From: Flavobacterium sp. FEMGT703F
Lineage (GTDB): Bacteria > Bacteroidota > Bacteroidia > Flavobacteriales > Flavobacteriaceae
NCBI GenBank assembly: GCA_002786385.1
Contig: PGCN01000019.1
Span: 1-64,000 of the forward strand
Direction: 5' to 3'
Length of the DNA stretch: 64,000 nucleotides
Below are positions 8,263 to 19,985 of the stretch, piece by piece (the stretch's first letter is position 1; every line of letters begins with the position of its first letter). The position numbers and the translations under genes were made by a program. The notes beneath the pieces are model-generated. The model saw only the letters and a program-made list of their open reading frames with translations. It searched no databases and was not told the DNA's origin.

Positions 8263-10158
8263 TTACTTTTTCTTGTTTTGAAGCTTTTTCTGTTCTTCAG
8301 CTTGTTCCATCATTTCTCTCATTTTCCTTTGGAACTTTCCTTCAGATTTTGGCTTAGATTTATTTTCCTGAATTTGAGCGTGGATTTTATCGCTGTCGAT
8401 AAAGTATTTCTTAATCACCAACATAATACCTATAGTAATCAAGTTTGAAATAAAGTTATACAAACTCAATCCTGAGCCGTAGTTATTAAAGAATAATAAC
8501 ATCATTACAGGCGACAAATAAATCATAATCTTCATGATTTTACCCATATCCGGCATACCTTCTTGCGGTGGTTGCGACATCGCCTGATCTCCGGAAGTCA
8601 TTTTCATGTAGAAGAAAATAGCAATAGACGCTAATATCGGGAACAAACTAATGTGATCACCGTAAACCGGAATATGGAAAGGTAATTTTGCGATTTCATC
8701 GAAAGAGGACAAATCTTCTGCCCATAAAAATCCTTTTTGACGCAACTCTATAGCCGATGGGAAAAACTGGAACGAGGCGTACATAAACGGAATTTGTATC
8801 AAAGCCGGTATACAGCCTGCCATAGGATTCACCCCTGCTTTGTTATACAAGCTCATGGTTTCCTGTTGCTTTTTCATCGGATCTTTGCTGAACTTCTCGC
8901 CTATTTCCATAATCTCAGGACGCAATACTTTCATCTTGGCTTGAGACAAGAACGACTTGAAAGTAATCGGTGACATGGCAATTTTAATCAAAATAGTAAA
9001 CACTATGATAGCAATTCCCAATCCCATAAAGGTACTCAAGAAGCCAAACAACGGCACAAAAATGAATTTGTTAATCCAACCGAAAATACCCCAACCGAGT
9101 GGTATGATTTCGTCTAAATTTCTATCATAATTATTCAATAAAGTGTAATCTGCCGGTCCGTAGTACCAATTCATTTTATAATCCAACTCGCCATTGTTGA
9201 AAGCCAAAGCTGAAGTAGTTTTAAATTCTTTGGTAAAAATGGTGTCTTTTTCTTCGTCTTGTACTAAATCATGCGACTTCAAACTCGCTTTTTCGAATGG
9301 CGTTTTAGTCAGCAATATAGATGTAAAGAAGTGTTGTTTATAAGCAATGTAAGTCACCTTATCCGGTGTTTCTTCTTTATCACTGCCTTGACCTACAAAA
9401 TCGTCTTTTCCGTCTTCGTATTCGAATACAATTTCAGCATAACGATTTTCGTAAGAGATACTTTTCTCATTGCGATACGTTTTCATATCCCATTGGAAAT
9501 CGACTGGTTTTGAAGTATTCAATACCGTATTTAAGCCTTGGGTACGAATATCAAAATCCAACATATAGTCTTTTGGTTTCAACACATATTTGTATTCCAA
9601 GAAAGCGTTATCGCTTGATTTTAACTTCATCGACAAGACCTGATTGCCGTCGACAGTAGTTAATGTTGGCTCAAAGAATAAATCTTTGGTATTGAGTACT
9701 CTGTTGTCTTTGGTTTGCAACTGCAAGTTGAAATAAGCATTGTTATTTTTAATCAACGCCACCAACTCTTTGGAGTTTTTATCAAACTTTTTGAAATCTT
9801 TTAAAGTAGCTTCAGCAATATAACCGCCTTTATTGGCAATTTTTAAAACCACTTTATCATTTTCTAAAGTAGTAAAGGCTTCTTTGGCTGAAGGTAAGGT
9901 TGCTGAGTAAGCAAAACTTCCTAATTTCCCTTGTAGCTGTTGAATCTTAACCGAATCGCCCACAGTGGTATCGGTGATGGTTTGCGCCACATCTTTAGTT
10001 GTTTCTTTCTTGGCTTTGGCTTCTATGGCTTTTTCCGTTTTGGCTTTGGCTTGCGCTTTAACTTCGTCTTGACGGTTGTTGTACATTACCCAAAGGATAA
10101 TGACAAAGATTAAGGCAAAACCGATAATCGAATTAAAATCAAATTTCTTTTGTTCCAT
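8263..10158 (-). CDS. yidC: Membrane protein insertase YidC
   Basis: YidC inserts and folds inner-membrane proteins, alone or with SecYEG. The 631-residue protein shows the Gram-negative plan. There is an N-terminal anchor helix (about 10-25, starting MEQKKFDFNSIIGFALIFV), a Lys/Thr-rich linker and a large periplasmic beta domain to about residue 350. The conserved five-helix core follows, including MSPITFKSFLSQAKMK and GCIPALIQIPFMYASFQF, and then a basic tail (KSEGKFQRKMREM ... QNKKK) suited to ribosome contact. It follows pyrG by 48 bp on the same strand and is probably co-transcribed. SecY is encoded in the ribosomal cluster about 13 kb away. Confidence 0.97.
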   Translation of the reverse strand: MEQKKFDFNSIIGFALIFVIILWVMYNNRQDEVKAQAKAKTEKAIEAKAKKETTKDVAQTITDTTVGDSVKIQQLQGKLGSFAYSATLPSAKEAFTTLENDKVVLKIANKGGYIAEATLKDFKKFDKNSKELVALIKNNNAYFNLQLQTKDNRVLNTKDLFFEPTLTTVDGNQVLSMKLKSSDNAFLEYKYVLKPKDYMLDFDIRTQGLNTVLNTSKPVDFQWDMKTYRNEKSISYENRYAEIVFEYEDGKDDFVGQGSDKEETPDKVTYIAYKQHFFTSILLTKTPFEKASLKSHDLVQDEEKDTIFTKEFKTTSALAFNNGELDYKMNWYYGPADYTLLNNYDRNLDEIIPLGWGIFGWINKFIFVPLFGFLSTFMGLGIAIIVFTILIKIAMSPITFKSFLSQAKMKVLRPEIMEIGEKFSKDPMKKQQETMSLYNKAGVNPMAGCIPALIQIPFMYASFQFFPSAIELRQKGFLWAEDLSSFDEIAKLPFHIPVYGDHISLFPILASIAIFFYMKMTSGDQAMSQPPQEGMPDMGKIMKIMIYLSPVMMLLFFNNYGSGLSLYNFISNLITIGIMLVIKKYFIDSDKIHAQIQENKSKPKSEGKFQRKMREMMEQAEEQKKLQNKKK

Positions 10159-10206
10159 TTTTTAATTATTAGTCGTAAGAAGCAACAAAGACCACTCTGC
10201 TACTTG

Positions 10207-11904
<1,698 letters not shown>

Positions 11905-11958
11905 ATTTTCAGAAAAAAGAGAATCCAATAATCTGAGCTGTCTAAGCAGTCTGGCATT

Positions 11959-12207
11959 CTAAAAATCTTTCTTAGGGTACTGCTTTTTAATGTTGCGCAC
12001 CAAGGCTTCTAAACCGTTTAATTTGAGTTCGTAAACCAATTGCAATTGATCACCCAAAGTGCCTTTGGGAAATCCTTTTTGGGAATACCAAACCACATAA
12101 TGTTCGGGCAAATCAATAAGATAATAGCCTTCGTATTTACCGAAGGGCATTTTGGTGTGGGCAAGTTTGATGAGGAGTTTTTGTTGGTCGTTCAAAATCA
12201 CTTCCAA
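11959..12207 (-). CDS. DUF3820 family small protein
   Basis: This 82-residue cytoplasmic protein carries the family signature: KMPFGKYEGYYLIDLPEHYV, a Trp-Tyr pair and KGFPKGTLG, followed by an amphipathic helix. The family is widespread and uncharacterised; some members are fused or adjacent to nucleic-acid enzymes, but no function is established. Its start overlaps the end of the OsmC-like gene by 10 bp, so the two are translationally coupled. It is the last gene of the LysM-OsmC-DUF3820 run. Confidence 0.85.
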   Translation of the reverse strand: MEVILNDQQKLLIKLAHTKMPFGKYEGYYLIDLPEHYVVWYSQKGFPKGTLGDQLQLVYELKLNGLEALVRNIKKQYPKKDF

Positions 12208-12602
12208 TTAAACACGATTTCTCGTTTAATATCGGGATGTAAACTGTAGTGAACCGGACAAGTCAAAGCCGTTCTTTCTAAAATAGTTTTAGTCTTCTCA
12301 TCGGCTTCGATACTCATATTGAAAGTCACGTGAATTTCTGAAATCCTTCTCGGTTCAGCCGCCATAACTTTAGTTACATCAGCAGTAGAACCTGAAAAAT
12401 CAACGCCCATTTCTCGGGCTTTAATACCCATTACGGTAAACATACAACTGGCTAAACCATTGGCCACAGTATCGGTTGGTGAAAAGGCTTCCCCTTTTCC
12501 GTTGTTGTCGATGGGCGCATCAGAGATGATTTCACTACCGGATTGTAAATGGAGGGAAGAGGTTCTTAATTCTCCCAGATAAGTAACTTTTAAAGTAGGC
12601 AT
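12198..12602 (-). CDS. OsmC family protein
   Basis: This 134-residue protein has the OsmC/Ohr fold. The two redox cysteines expected in peroxidatic members are visible: Cys in NGLASCMFTVMGIKAREMG (about 53) and Cys in ERTALTCPVHYSL (about 116). The family reduces organic hydroperoxides or acts in related thiol chemistry; whether this one is a true Ohr or a YhfA-type OsmC cannot be told from sequence alone. Its ATG overlaps the TAA of the upstream LysM gene by one base, and its end overlaps the DUF3820 gene, so the three form an operon. Confidence 0.9.
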   Translation of the reverse strand: MPTLKVTYLGELRTSSLHLQSGSEIISDAPIDNNGKGEAFSPTDTVANGLASCMFTVMGIKAREMGVDFSGSTADVTKVMAAEPRRISEIHVTFNMSIEADEKTKTILERTALTCPVHYSLHPDIKREIVFNWK

Positions 12603-14629
12603 TATGAGGCTTCTTTGATGGATAAATCGATATCGTAGTACAAGATGTAAATTCCGTTGTTGGAATACCCATAAGTACTGTTTGGATTGTAATTGAATTT
12701 GTTTTCTATCTGCTCCGAATTATCGTATTGAATAGTTTCTTCGAAAGTTTTCTCTTGAGACAAACGCAACAACGTATCGAAAGTCACATCAAAACCGCGA
12801 ATAGCATAAGCGTTCGGAATAATCTTGTTTAGCTTTTTGTATTTGGCATCAAACTGATTGGCTTCAATACTTTCGTTTGGTCGGGTTAAGGACGGATATA
12901 ACAGTTTTAATTTGGTCAATCGCGTTAGGGAAATTTCTTCAAAATCCAAGGTTTCATTCGGCTCCATGATCACCAATTGCACTTGATAGTCTTTCTGAAA
13001 CGCCAACATGGCATTGGTAGTAGCCAAAATCATCCCGGTACTTTCAGAAGCCAAAACAACATAATTCATCTTGTCTTTTTTCAGGGAAACTTTTAAACTA
13101 TCCGCAGAAAAAGTATTCTTGGCTGTTAATCCGATGATTCTGGTTCCGGCTTGATTTTCTTGCAGGTATTGTTTTACGCTCCCTTTTTTCGGATCGACTA
13201 CGGCTACAACATTACCGCCTTTACTATTCATAAACTCAAATATAGAAGCACGCATTTGTTCTAAAGAAGGCATCGATTGGTAAAGGTTGCTGAACTTCTT
13301 ACCCGATTCTTTGGATAAGGGAGAAATCACCGGTGTTTTGGTAGGCTCTAAAATTTCGGCTAGTTTTTCTACATTGGCTTGGTAAAATGGTCCGATTACG
13401 GCATCCATTGCATTCAATTTCTGATCTACTGCCAAAGTCGCAACGTTAGAAGTGTTTTTGGTTTCTTGAGAATCTAAAATTTTGATATCGACATTCATCC
13501 CTAATACTCTAGCCGAATCGATGGCCATTAAAGCTCCTGAATAAAAATCCAAGGTCATGTTGAGAAACTTGTCTTTCTTCAAACGCGCTTGGGTTGAATT
13601 TACCGTATCGCTTTCTATTTTACTGATATTAAATGGTAAAAGTAATGCGAGTTGTTTTCTCGCATTAGTATTCATATTCTTCAATAAATTGCCTTGTTCT
13701 TTTTTGATAGGCTCTTTGCGTTGGCCTTTGGGAACTCGGAGAATCATACCCAGCTTAACGCCTTTTTTCAATTCGGGATTCAAGGCTATTAATTCTTGTT
13801 CGGTCATTCCGTAATCGCTGGCAATGCTGGAGATAGTTTCTTTAGGACGCACCACGTATTCTTCCAAGTATTTTTTAGTACTAACCGCCGGAGATTTTGG
13901 AGCTTCCTCTTTCACTTTATTGGACTCAACAACCGGTTTAGCTTCCGGATTTCCGGAAACAACCAATTTCAACCCAACCGGAAACTCATTTACAATGGCC
14001 GGATTCAATCGCTCCAATTCTTGTATGGTCATTCCGTATTTTTTAGAAATACCGTATTTGGTTTCTTTAGGTTCGATGATGTGGTACGTCGTATTGCCTT
14101 TAGCCATCTCAGTTTTAGGTTCTGATTTCGCTACTGCTTTTGGTGTTTCTTTAACTACTGCTTTTGCAGGCGCAGCAACAACAGTTGTTGGTACAATACC
14201 ACTAGAAGACGGAATTTTAATGGTTTGACCAATTTTTAAACCATCTTTTAGTAACTCGGCATTAGCCAATTTTATGGCCTCTACAGTAACTCCGTATTGT
14301 CTGGACAAGCTGAATAAAGTTTCTTTAGGTTGGACCAAATGAGTGGTTGGATTGCCCGTTGCTTTTGGCGAAGTTTGTTTGGGTTCTGCTGAAAAAGATG
14401 ATTCGGCTACTGTAGGCGGGATTAACAATACGCTGTTAAGTTCAATCCCTTTTTGCGAATCTGGATTGAGTTTGTAAATATCATAAGGTGTAACCTTGTA
14501 TTTTTGAGCAATCATCGTAATTGTTTCCCCTTGAGCTACAGTATGCTTCACGTATTTATCCTGCTTGGCCGACGTATTGAACGTGACCATTAGTATAAAC
14601 AGTAATGAGAAAATAATTCGGTTTTTCAT
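12602..14629 (-). CDS. Exported protein with four LysM repeats and a periplasmic-binding-protein-like domain
   Basis: The 675-residue protein has a signal peptide (MKNRIIFSLLFILMVTFNTSAKQ) and four LysM modules at about residues 28-72, 97-142, 180-225 and 258-302. They are marked by HTVAQGETITMIAQKY, HLVQPKETLFSLSRQY, HIIEPKETKYGISKKYG and YVVRPKETISSIASDYG. The linkers are rich in Pro/Ala/Lys. After about residue 325 comes a roughly 340-residue domain resembling the ligand-binding domain of ABC-type amino-acid receptors (LLLPFNIS ... DAVIGPFYQANVEKLAEI ... TPVISPLSKES). LysM binds peptidoglycan glycan, so the protein is probably periplasmic and wall-bound. The ligand, if any, is unknown, and the fused domain may be purely structural. 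It heads the LysM-OsmC-DUF3820 operon. Confidence 0.85.
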   Translation of the reverse strand: MKNRIIFSLLFILMVTFNTSAKQDKYVKHTVAQGETITMIAQKYKVTPYDIYKLNPDSQKGIELNSVLLIPPTVAESSFSAEPKQTSPKATGNPTTHLVQPKETLFSLSRQYGVTVEAIKLANAELLKDGLKIGQTIKIPSSSGIVPTTVVAAPAKAVVKETPKAVAKSEPKTEMAKGNTTYHIIEPKETKYGISKKYGMTIQELERLNPAIVNEFPVGLKLVVSGNPEAKPVVESNKVKEEAPKSPAVSTKKYLEEYVVRPKETISSIASDYGMTEQELIALNPELKKGVKLGMILRVPKGQRKEPIKKEQGNLLKNMNTNARKQLALLLPFNISKIESDTVNSTQARLKKDKFLNMTLDFYSGALMAIDSARVLGMNVDIKILDSQETKNTSNVATLAVDQKLNAMDAVIGPFYQANVEKLAEILEPTKTPVISPLSKESGKKFSNLYQSMPSLEQMRASIFEFMNSKGGNVVAVVDPKKGSVKQYLQENQAGTRIIGLTAKNTFSADSLKVSLKKDKMNYVVLASESTGMILATTNAMLAFQKDYQVQLVIMEPNETLDFEEISLTRLTKLKLLYPSLTRPNESIEANQFDAKYKKLNKIIPNAYAIRGFDVTFDTLLRLSQEKTFEETIQYDNSEQIENKFNYNPNSTYGYSNNGIYILYYDIDLSIKEAS

Positions 14630-14724
14630 AAACAGTTCCTTTATTTTACGTTAAAGTTAACAAATCTTTTCAAATGCCATCGGAATTGAGGCTTTTTTCA
14701 TCAACTTTTTTAGGCCAACAAAAA

Positions 14725-16254
14725 CTATTCCCATTCGATTGTGGCCGGTGGTTTTGAGCTGATATCATAGACCACTCGGTTCACGCCTTTTACTTTATTA
14801 ATGATTTCATTGGAGATTTTCATCAGGAATTCGTAAGGCAAATGTACCCAATCAGCGGTCATACCATCGGTAGATTCTACAGCTCTTAGCGCTACTACTT
14901 TTTCGTAAGTACGCTCATCGCCCATAACCCCTACACTATTCACCGGTAACAAGATGGCGCCAGCTTGCCATACTTTATCGTACAAACCGTGCTCTTTTAA
15001 GCCGTTGATAAATACGGCATCTACTTCTTGTAGAATTCTTACCTTCTCGGGTGTAATGGCTCCTAAAATACGGATGGATAAGCCCGGTCCCGGGAACGGA
15101 TGTCTGCCTAAAAGTTCAGCATCAATTCCTAATGTTTTCCCTACGCGACGAACTTCGTCTTTGAATAACATGCGCAATGGCTCAACGATTTGTAATTTCA
15201 TATAATCGGGCAAACCGCCTACATTGTGATGCGATTTAATAGTTGCACTTGGTCCTTTTACCGAAACCGATTCGATGACATCCGGGTAAATCGTTCCTTG
15301 GGCCAACCATTTTACGTCTTCAATGCGATGGGCTTCATCGTCAAACACTTCAATAAATACACGACCAATAGCTTTGCGTTTGGCTTCTGGGTCTTCCACT
15401 CCGGCTAAAGCTTCCATAAATCTATCAGTAGCGTCTACGCCTTTTACGTTCAAGCCCATATCTTTGTATTGGTGCAAGACGTTTTCGAATTCGTTTTTGC
15501 GCAATAAACCGTTATTCACAAAAATACAGTACAAGTTTTTACCGATAGCTTTGTTCAATAAAACGGCTGCTACGGTAGAATCTACACCACCTGAAAGCCC
15601 AAGTACTACTTTGTCGTTTTGCAATTTGTCTTGCAATTCTTTAACGCAATCTTCCACGAAAGCGTTTGGTGTAAAGTTTTGCGGTACTTCCGCTATTTTG
15701 ACCAAAAAGTTTTCTAAAAGTTGTTTCCCGTCGGTGGAATGGTATACTTCGGGATGGAATTGAATCGCATAGGTTTTTTCCCCTTCAATGCGATAGGCTA
15801 CATTCGCTACGTCTTTGGTACTGGCCAACAAAACACCGTTAGTTGGTAATTGTTTGATGGTATCGCTGTGGCTCATCCAAACCTGACTGTTTAAGGCGAT
15901 TTCGTCAAAAAACGCTTCGTCATCTTTGATGAAAGACAAATTGGCTCGGCCATACTCGCGTATGTTACTCGGCGCTACTTCGCCACCGTTGAAATGTGCT
16001 AAGTACTGTGCACCGTAACACACAGCAAGTAAAGGCATTTTGCCTCGAATTTGAGATAAATCAGGATGAGGAGCGTCTTCGGCTCTCACAGAATAAGGGC
16101 TACCCGAAAGGATAACTGCTTTGTAGGTCGATAAATCATCCGGAAAATGATTGAAAGGGAAAATTTCGCAGAATATGTTTAATTCGCGAACGCGGCGTGC
16201 AATAAGTTGTGTGTATTGCGAACCGAAATCTAAGATAAGTACGTTGTGTTGCAT
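14725..16254 (-). CDS. guaA: GMP synthase (glutamine-hydrolysing)
   Basis: GuaA converts XMP to GMP using ATP and glutamine. The 509-residue enzyme has the class I glutaminase domain: nucleophile Cys in [14 protein letters not shown] (about 78) and His/Glu in [11 protein letters not shown]. The ATP pyrophosphatase domain has the P-loop [16 protein letters not shown], and the dimerisation domain ends KPPATIEWE, the invariant C-terminus. I start at [16 protein letters not shown]; 23 further open codons upstream hold the promoter. A TACTTTTG -7 element ends only 3 bp before the ATG, so the message may be leaderless. Confidence 0.98.
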   Translation of the reverse strand: MQHNVLILDFGSQYTQLIARRVRELNIFCEIFPFNHFPDDLSTYKAVILSGSPYSVRAEDAPHPDLSQIRGKMPLLAVCYGAQYLAHFNGGEVAPSNIREYGRANLSFIKDDEAFFDEIALNSQVWMSHSDTIKQLPTNGVLLASTKDVANVAYRIEGEKTYAIQFHPEVYHSTDGKQLLENFLVKIAEVPQNFTPNAFVEDCVKELQDKLQNDKVVLGLSGGVDSTVAAVLLNKAIGKNLYCIFVNNGLLRKNEFENVLHQYKDMGLNVKGVDATDRFMEALAGVEDPEAKRKAIGRVFIEVFDDEAHRIEDVKWLAQGTIYPDVIESVSVKGPSATIKSHHNVGGLPDYMKLQIVEPLRMLFKDEVRRVGKTLGIDAELLGRHPFPGPGLSIRILGAITPEKVRILQEVDAVFINGLKEHGLYDKVWQAGAILLPVNSVGVMGDERTYEKVVALRAVESTDGMTADWVHLPYEFLMKISNEIINKVKGVNRVVYDISSKPPATIEWE

Positions 16255-16257
16255 GTG

Positions 16258-16265
16258 CAAAAGTA
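16258..16265 (-). promoter_or_regulatory. -7 element of guaA abutting the start codon
   Basis: Minus-strand TACTTTTG fits TAnnTTTG. It ends 3 bp before the ATG at 16254, so transcription from it would begin at or very near the start codon. A T-rich stretch but no clear TTTG is at the -33 position. Confidence 0.45.
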
Positions 16266-16311
16266 GCACTCTCAGTTGAAAATAAAAAATCGAAAACCGA
16301 CATTTAGCCAA

Positions 16312-16344
16312 ATAAAAAAGCATCTCGAAATGAGATGCTCTTTT
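16312..16344 (-). terminator. Terminator downstream of eno
   Basis: AGCATCTC (16319-16326) and GAGATGCT (16332-16339) form an 8-bp stem with a 5-nt loop. On the minus strand it is followed by a run of six T, directly after the eno stop codon. Confidence 0.8.
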
Positions 16345-16361
16345 AAATTATAGTGAAGCTA

Positions 16362-17678
<1,317 letters not shown>

Positions 17679-17697
17679 TTAGATTTTAGATATATCA

Positions 17698-17705
17698 CAA
17701 ATATA
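17698..17705 (-). promoter_or_regulatory. Possible -7 element for eno
   Basis: Minus-strand TATATTTG fits TAnnTTTG 43 bp before the ATG. The only TTG upstream is 24 nt away, longer than the usual 19, so support is partial. Confidence 0.35.
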
Positions 17706-17780
17706 TTCCATCTTTTTTTAGGAATTTGACAATTCAGCCGAATGTTATTAACGCAAACGATTTAGTATAGTCGAATTTTC

Positions 17781-17859
17781 AGAAGCGAATGGTTCGGGCT
17801 TTTTTGTTGTCCTCATTCCCGCTGTACGAGTTACGCGGTAACTCCTCCCATCGGGGCTA
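17781..17859 (+). repeat. Dispersed 79-bp palindromic repeat, copy A
   Basis: Read on the plus strand, it runs from AGAAGCGAATGGTTCGGG, through CATTCCCGCTGTACGAG, to CCATCGGGGCTA. It aligns end to end with copies B (19128-19207), C (45884-45962) and D (46852-46930). It contains a perfect 7-bp hairpin, GAGTTAC-GCG-GTAACTC. It lies 11 bp beyond the carA stop codon, with its CGGGGCTA end facing the gene. Confidence 0.85.
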
Positions 17860-17870
17860 GTGAGGCAACC

Positions 17871-18992
17871 TTAAACCGTTTGTAAGCTTTTGGCTTTCTC
17901 GATATTGGCTACAAACTCGTCAAACAAATATTCGGCGTCATGCGGTCCGGGACTGGCCTCAGGATGGTATTGCACTGAGAAACACGATTTCGATTTCATG
18001 CGCATCCCGGCAACGGTATTGTCGTTGATGTGATAGTGCGTAATTTCTAAATCAGGATGCTTTTCTAATTCTTCACGGTTTACGGCGAAGCCATGGTTTT
18101 GCGAAGTGATTTCCCCTTTACCCGTTAGGATATTCATTACCGGGTGGTTGATACCGCGGTGACCGTTGAACATTTTGTAGGTCGACACCCCGTTAGCTAA
18201 ACCGATAATTTGGTGACCCAGACAAATTCCGAATACCGGTTTGTCGGACGCAATCATTTGTTTAGCCGTTTCAATTACTTCAGTTAACGGCTCCGGATCA
18301 CCGGGTCCGTTGGACAAGAAATAACCATCTGGATTAAAGGCTTTTAAATTTTCAAACGGCGTGTTGTACGGAAACACTTTAATGTAGCAATCGCGTTTGG
18401 CTAAGTTGCGCAAGATGTTTCTTTTAATACCTAAGTCGAGAGCGGCAATTTTATAGGTGGCATTTTCTGCTCCGAAAAAATACGGTTCAGTTACAGAAAC
18501 GGTCGAGGCCAATTCTAAACCTTTCATATCAGGTACTTTGGCCAAAAGGGTTTTTAATTCTTCTACAGGAGTACCATCAGTACAGATTACGGCGTTTTGA
18601 GCGCCATTGTCTCGGATGTAGCTTACCAACGCGCGGGTATCAACATCGGAAATACAGATAAGATTTTCCTTTTCGAAATAGTCGTATAAGTTGCTTTCCG
18701 AATCGGGACGCGAATGGGTAAAACTGAAATTTTTACAAACCAATCCTGAAATCATGATTTTATCGGCTTCGACTTCGTTGGCGTTGACACCGTAGTTTCC
18801 GATGTGCGGATTGGTGGCGACCATGATTTGCCCGAAATACGACGGATCAGTAAAGATCTCCTGATAACCCGTCATTCCGGTGTTGAAACAAACTTCTCCG
18901 AAGGTTTTCCCGGAGATACCGATGGATTTACCGTAAAAAATAGTACCGTCGGCTAGTAGTAGTAAGGCTTGTGGTCTTGTAGTGTACTTCAT
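17871..18992 (-). CDS. carA: Carbamoyl-phosphate synthase small (glutaminase) subunit
   Basis: CarA hydrolyses glutamine and channels ammonia to CarB for carbamoyl phosphate, the precursor of pyrimidines and arginine. The 373-residue protein has the CPSase small-chain N-domain (ADGTIFYGKSIG, FNTGMTGYQEIFTDPSY, NPHIGNYG). The class I glutaminase domain has nucleophile Cys in VFGICLGHQIIGLA, and His and Glu in VQYHPEASPGPHD. No carB lies next to it, so the partner is elsewhere. Copies A and B of the dispersed repeat flank it. Its leader is CA-rich and resembles that of pyrG. Confidence 0.97.
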   Translation of the reverse strand: MKYTTRPQALLLLADGTIFYGKSIGISGKTFGEVCFNTGMTGYQEIFTDPSYFGQIMVATNPHIGNYGVNANEVEADKIMISGLVCKNFSFTHSRPDSESNLYDYFEKENLICISDVDTRALVSYIRDNGAQNAVICTDGTPVEELKTLLAKVPDMKGLELASTVSVTEPYFFGAENATYKIAALDLGIKRNILRNLAKRDCYIKVFPYNTPFENLKAFNPDGYFLSNGPGDPEPLTEVIETAKQMIASDKPVFGICLGHQIIGLANGVSTYKMFNGHRGINHPVMNILTGKGEITSQNHGFAVNREELEKHPDLEITHYHINDNTVAGMRMKSKSCFSVQYHPEASPGPHDAEYLFDEFVANIEKAKSLQTV

Positions 18993-19062
18993 TTGTTGTG
19001 TTGTTGTATGTTGTAGGTTGTATGTTGTTGGTTTATGTTTTGCTCATTGAATGACAAAATTA
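18993..19062 (-). promoter_or_regulatory. carA promoter and CA-rich leader
   Basis: TAATTTTG (19055-19062, minus strand) matches the -7 consensus, with a poor -33. The predicted leader of about 55 nt consists largely of CAACA/TACAAC units, including ACAACATACAACCTACA, which matches the pyrG leader except at one position. Confidence 0.45.
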
Positions 19063-19127
19063 ATTTATTGAACACTCATATTAAAATGGAATTATTAAAG
19101 TTTATAAACATTCCTTTAGATTCCTTT

Positions 19128-19207
19128 TAGCCCCGATTGAAGCAGCTACCGCGTAGCGCGAAAAGCGGGAAAATGGTATGCCGGTAAATCCCGAGCCATT
19201 CGCTTCT
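19128..19207 (-). repeat. Dispersed 80-bp palindromic repeat, copy B
   Basis: This is the same element as copy A in opposite orientation (TAGCCCCGATTGAAGC at its left end, GAGCCATTCGCTTCT at its right). Its central hairpin is GCTAC-GCG-GTAGC, read in the same sense as copy A. The second pair differs from copy A (T-A there, C-G here) while the stem is kept. It sits between the carA promoter and the rplQ terminator. Confidence 0.85.
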
Positions 19208-19231
19208 AAACCTCCGCAATAGTAAGAGCAG

Positions 19232-19270
19232 CGCAAAAAAAAAGGATAAACAAAACTGTTTATCCTTTAT
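19232..19270 (-). terminator. Terminator of the ribosomal protein cluster, after rplQ
   Basis: A perfect 9-bp stem, GGATAAACA (19244-19252) / TGTTTATCC (19257-19265), has loop AAAC. On the minus strand it is followed by a run of nine T. It lies 25 bp past the rplQ stop codon. Confidence 0.88.
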
Positions 19271-19289
19271 ATTTAAGAGTGGGCAACCA

Positions 19290-19922
19290 TTAGGCTTGCT
19301 CTTCTTTAGATTCTTCGTCAGCCGGAGCTTCAGGAGTTTCGTCTGCCGGAGTTTCTTCTACTTCTGCTACTGCAGGAGTTTCCTCAACAACCGGAGTTTC
19401 TACTACTTCTGCAGCAGGAGTTTCCTCCACTACATCTTCTACAACCGGTGCAGGAGCTTCTGCTTTAGGTGCAGCAGCTACAAGAGCTTTCTCAGTTGAA
19501 GTCGATTTTTTAGCACGACGAGTTCTACCTTTTTTCTCCTCTTTTTTACCTCCGTTGTATAGTTCGTTGAAGTCTACCAACTCGATCATAGCCATATCCG
19601 CGTTATCTCCTAAACGGTTACCTAACTTGATGATACGAGTGTATCCTCCCGGACGGTCACCAACTTTAGCAGCTACTTCTCTGAACAATTCAGTTACTGC
19701 ATATTTGTTTCTGATGTAAGCGAAAACGATACGTCTGTTGTGCGTAGTATCTTCTTTTGATTTGGTTACTAGTGGCTCAACAAATTGTTTTAGCGCTTTG
19801 GCTTTAGCAACAGTGGTAATGATGCGTTTGTGCTCGATAAGAGAACAAGCCATATTAGCCAACATAGACTTTCTGTGTCCGGTTTGTCTGCTTAAGTGAT
19901 TTACTTTTTTTCCGTGTCTCAT
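19290..19922 (-). CDS. rplQ: Ribosomal protein bL17 with acidic C-terminal tail
   Basis: The first 115 residues or so are bL17 ([52 protein letters not shown]), a large-subunit protein near the exit tunnel. They are followed by a basic linker ([15 protein letters not shown]) and about 70 residues of Ala/Pro/Val/Glu/Thr with ETPA and VEETP repeats, ending KEEQA. Many bL17 proteins stop near residue 120-130; tails of this sort occur in Bacteroidota but are variable. It is the last gene of the alpha-operon part of the cluster, 63 bp after rpoA, with a strong terminator behind it. Confidence 0.96.
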   Translation of the reverse strand: MRHGKKVNHLSRQTGHRKSMLANMACSLIEHKRIITTVAKAKALKQFVEPLVTKSKEDTTHNRRIVFAYIRNKYAVTELFREVAAKVGDRPGGYTRIIKLGNRLGDNADMAMIELVDFNELYNGGKKEEKKGRTRRAKKSTSTEKALVAAAPKAEAPAPVVEDVVEETPAAEVVETPVVEETPAVAEVEETPADETPEAPADEESKEEQA

Positions 19923-19985
19923 GACGTACTTTTTTTAACCTTCATCTTGCTACGATCCGCTTTGGAGAGCAAAATATGAAGTAAT

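Noticed and set aside
17781..19207. carA with flanking inverted repeats as a composite transposon
   Set aside because: There is no transposase and no visible target-site duplication. The copies are equally found around an unrelated gene, and carA sits where flavobacterial genomes usually have it. A dispersed palindromic repeat family fits better.
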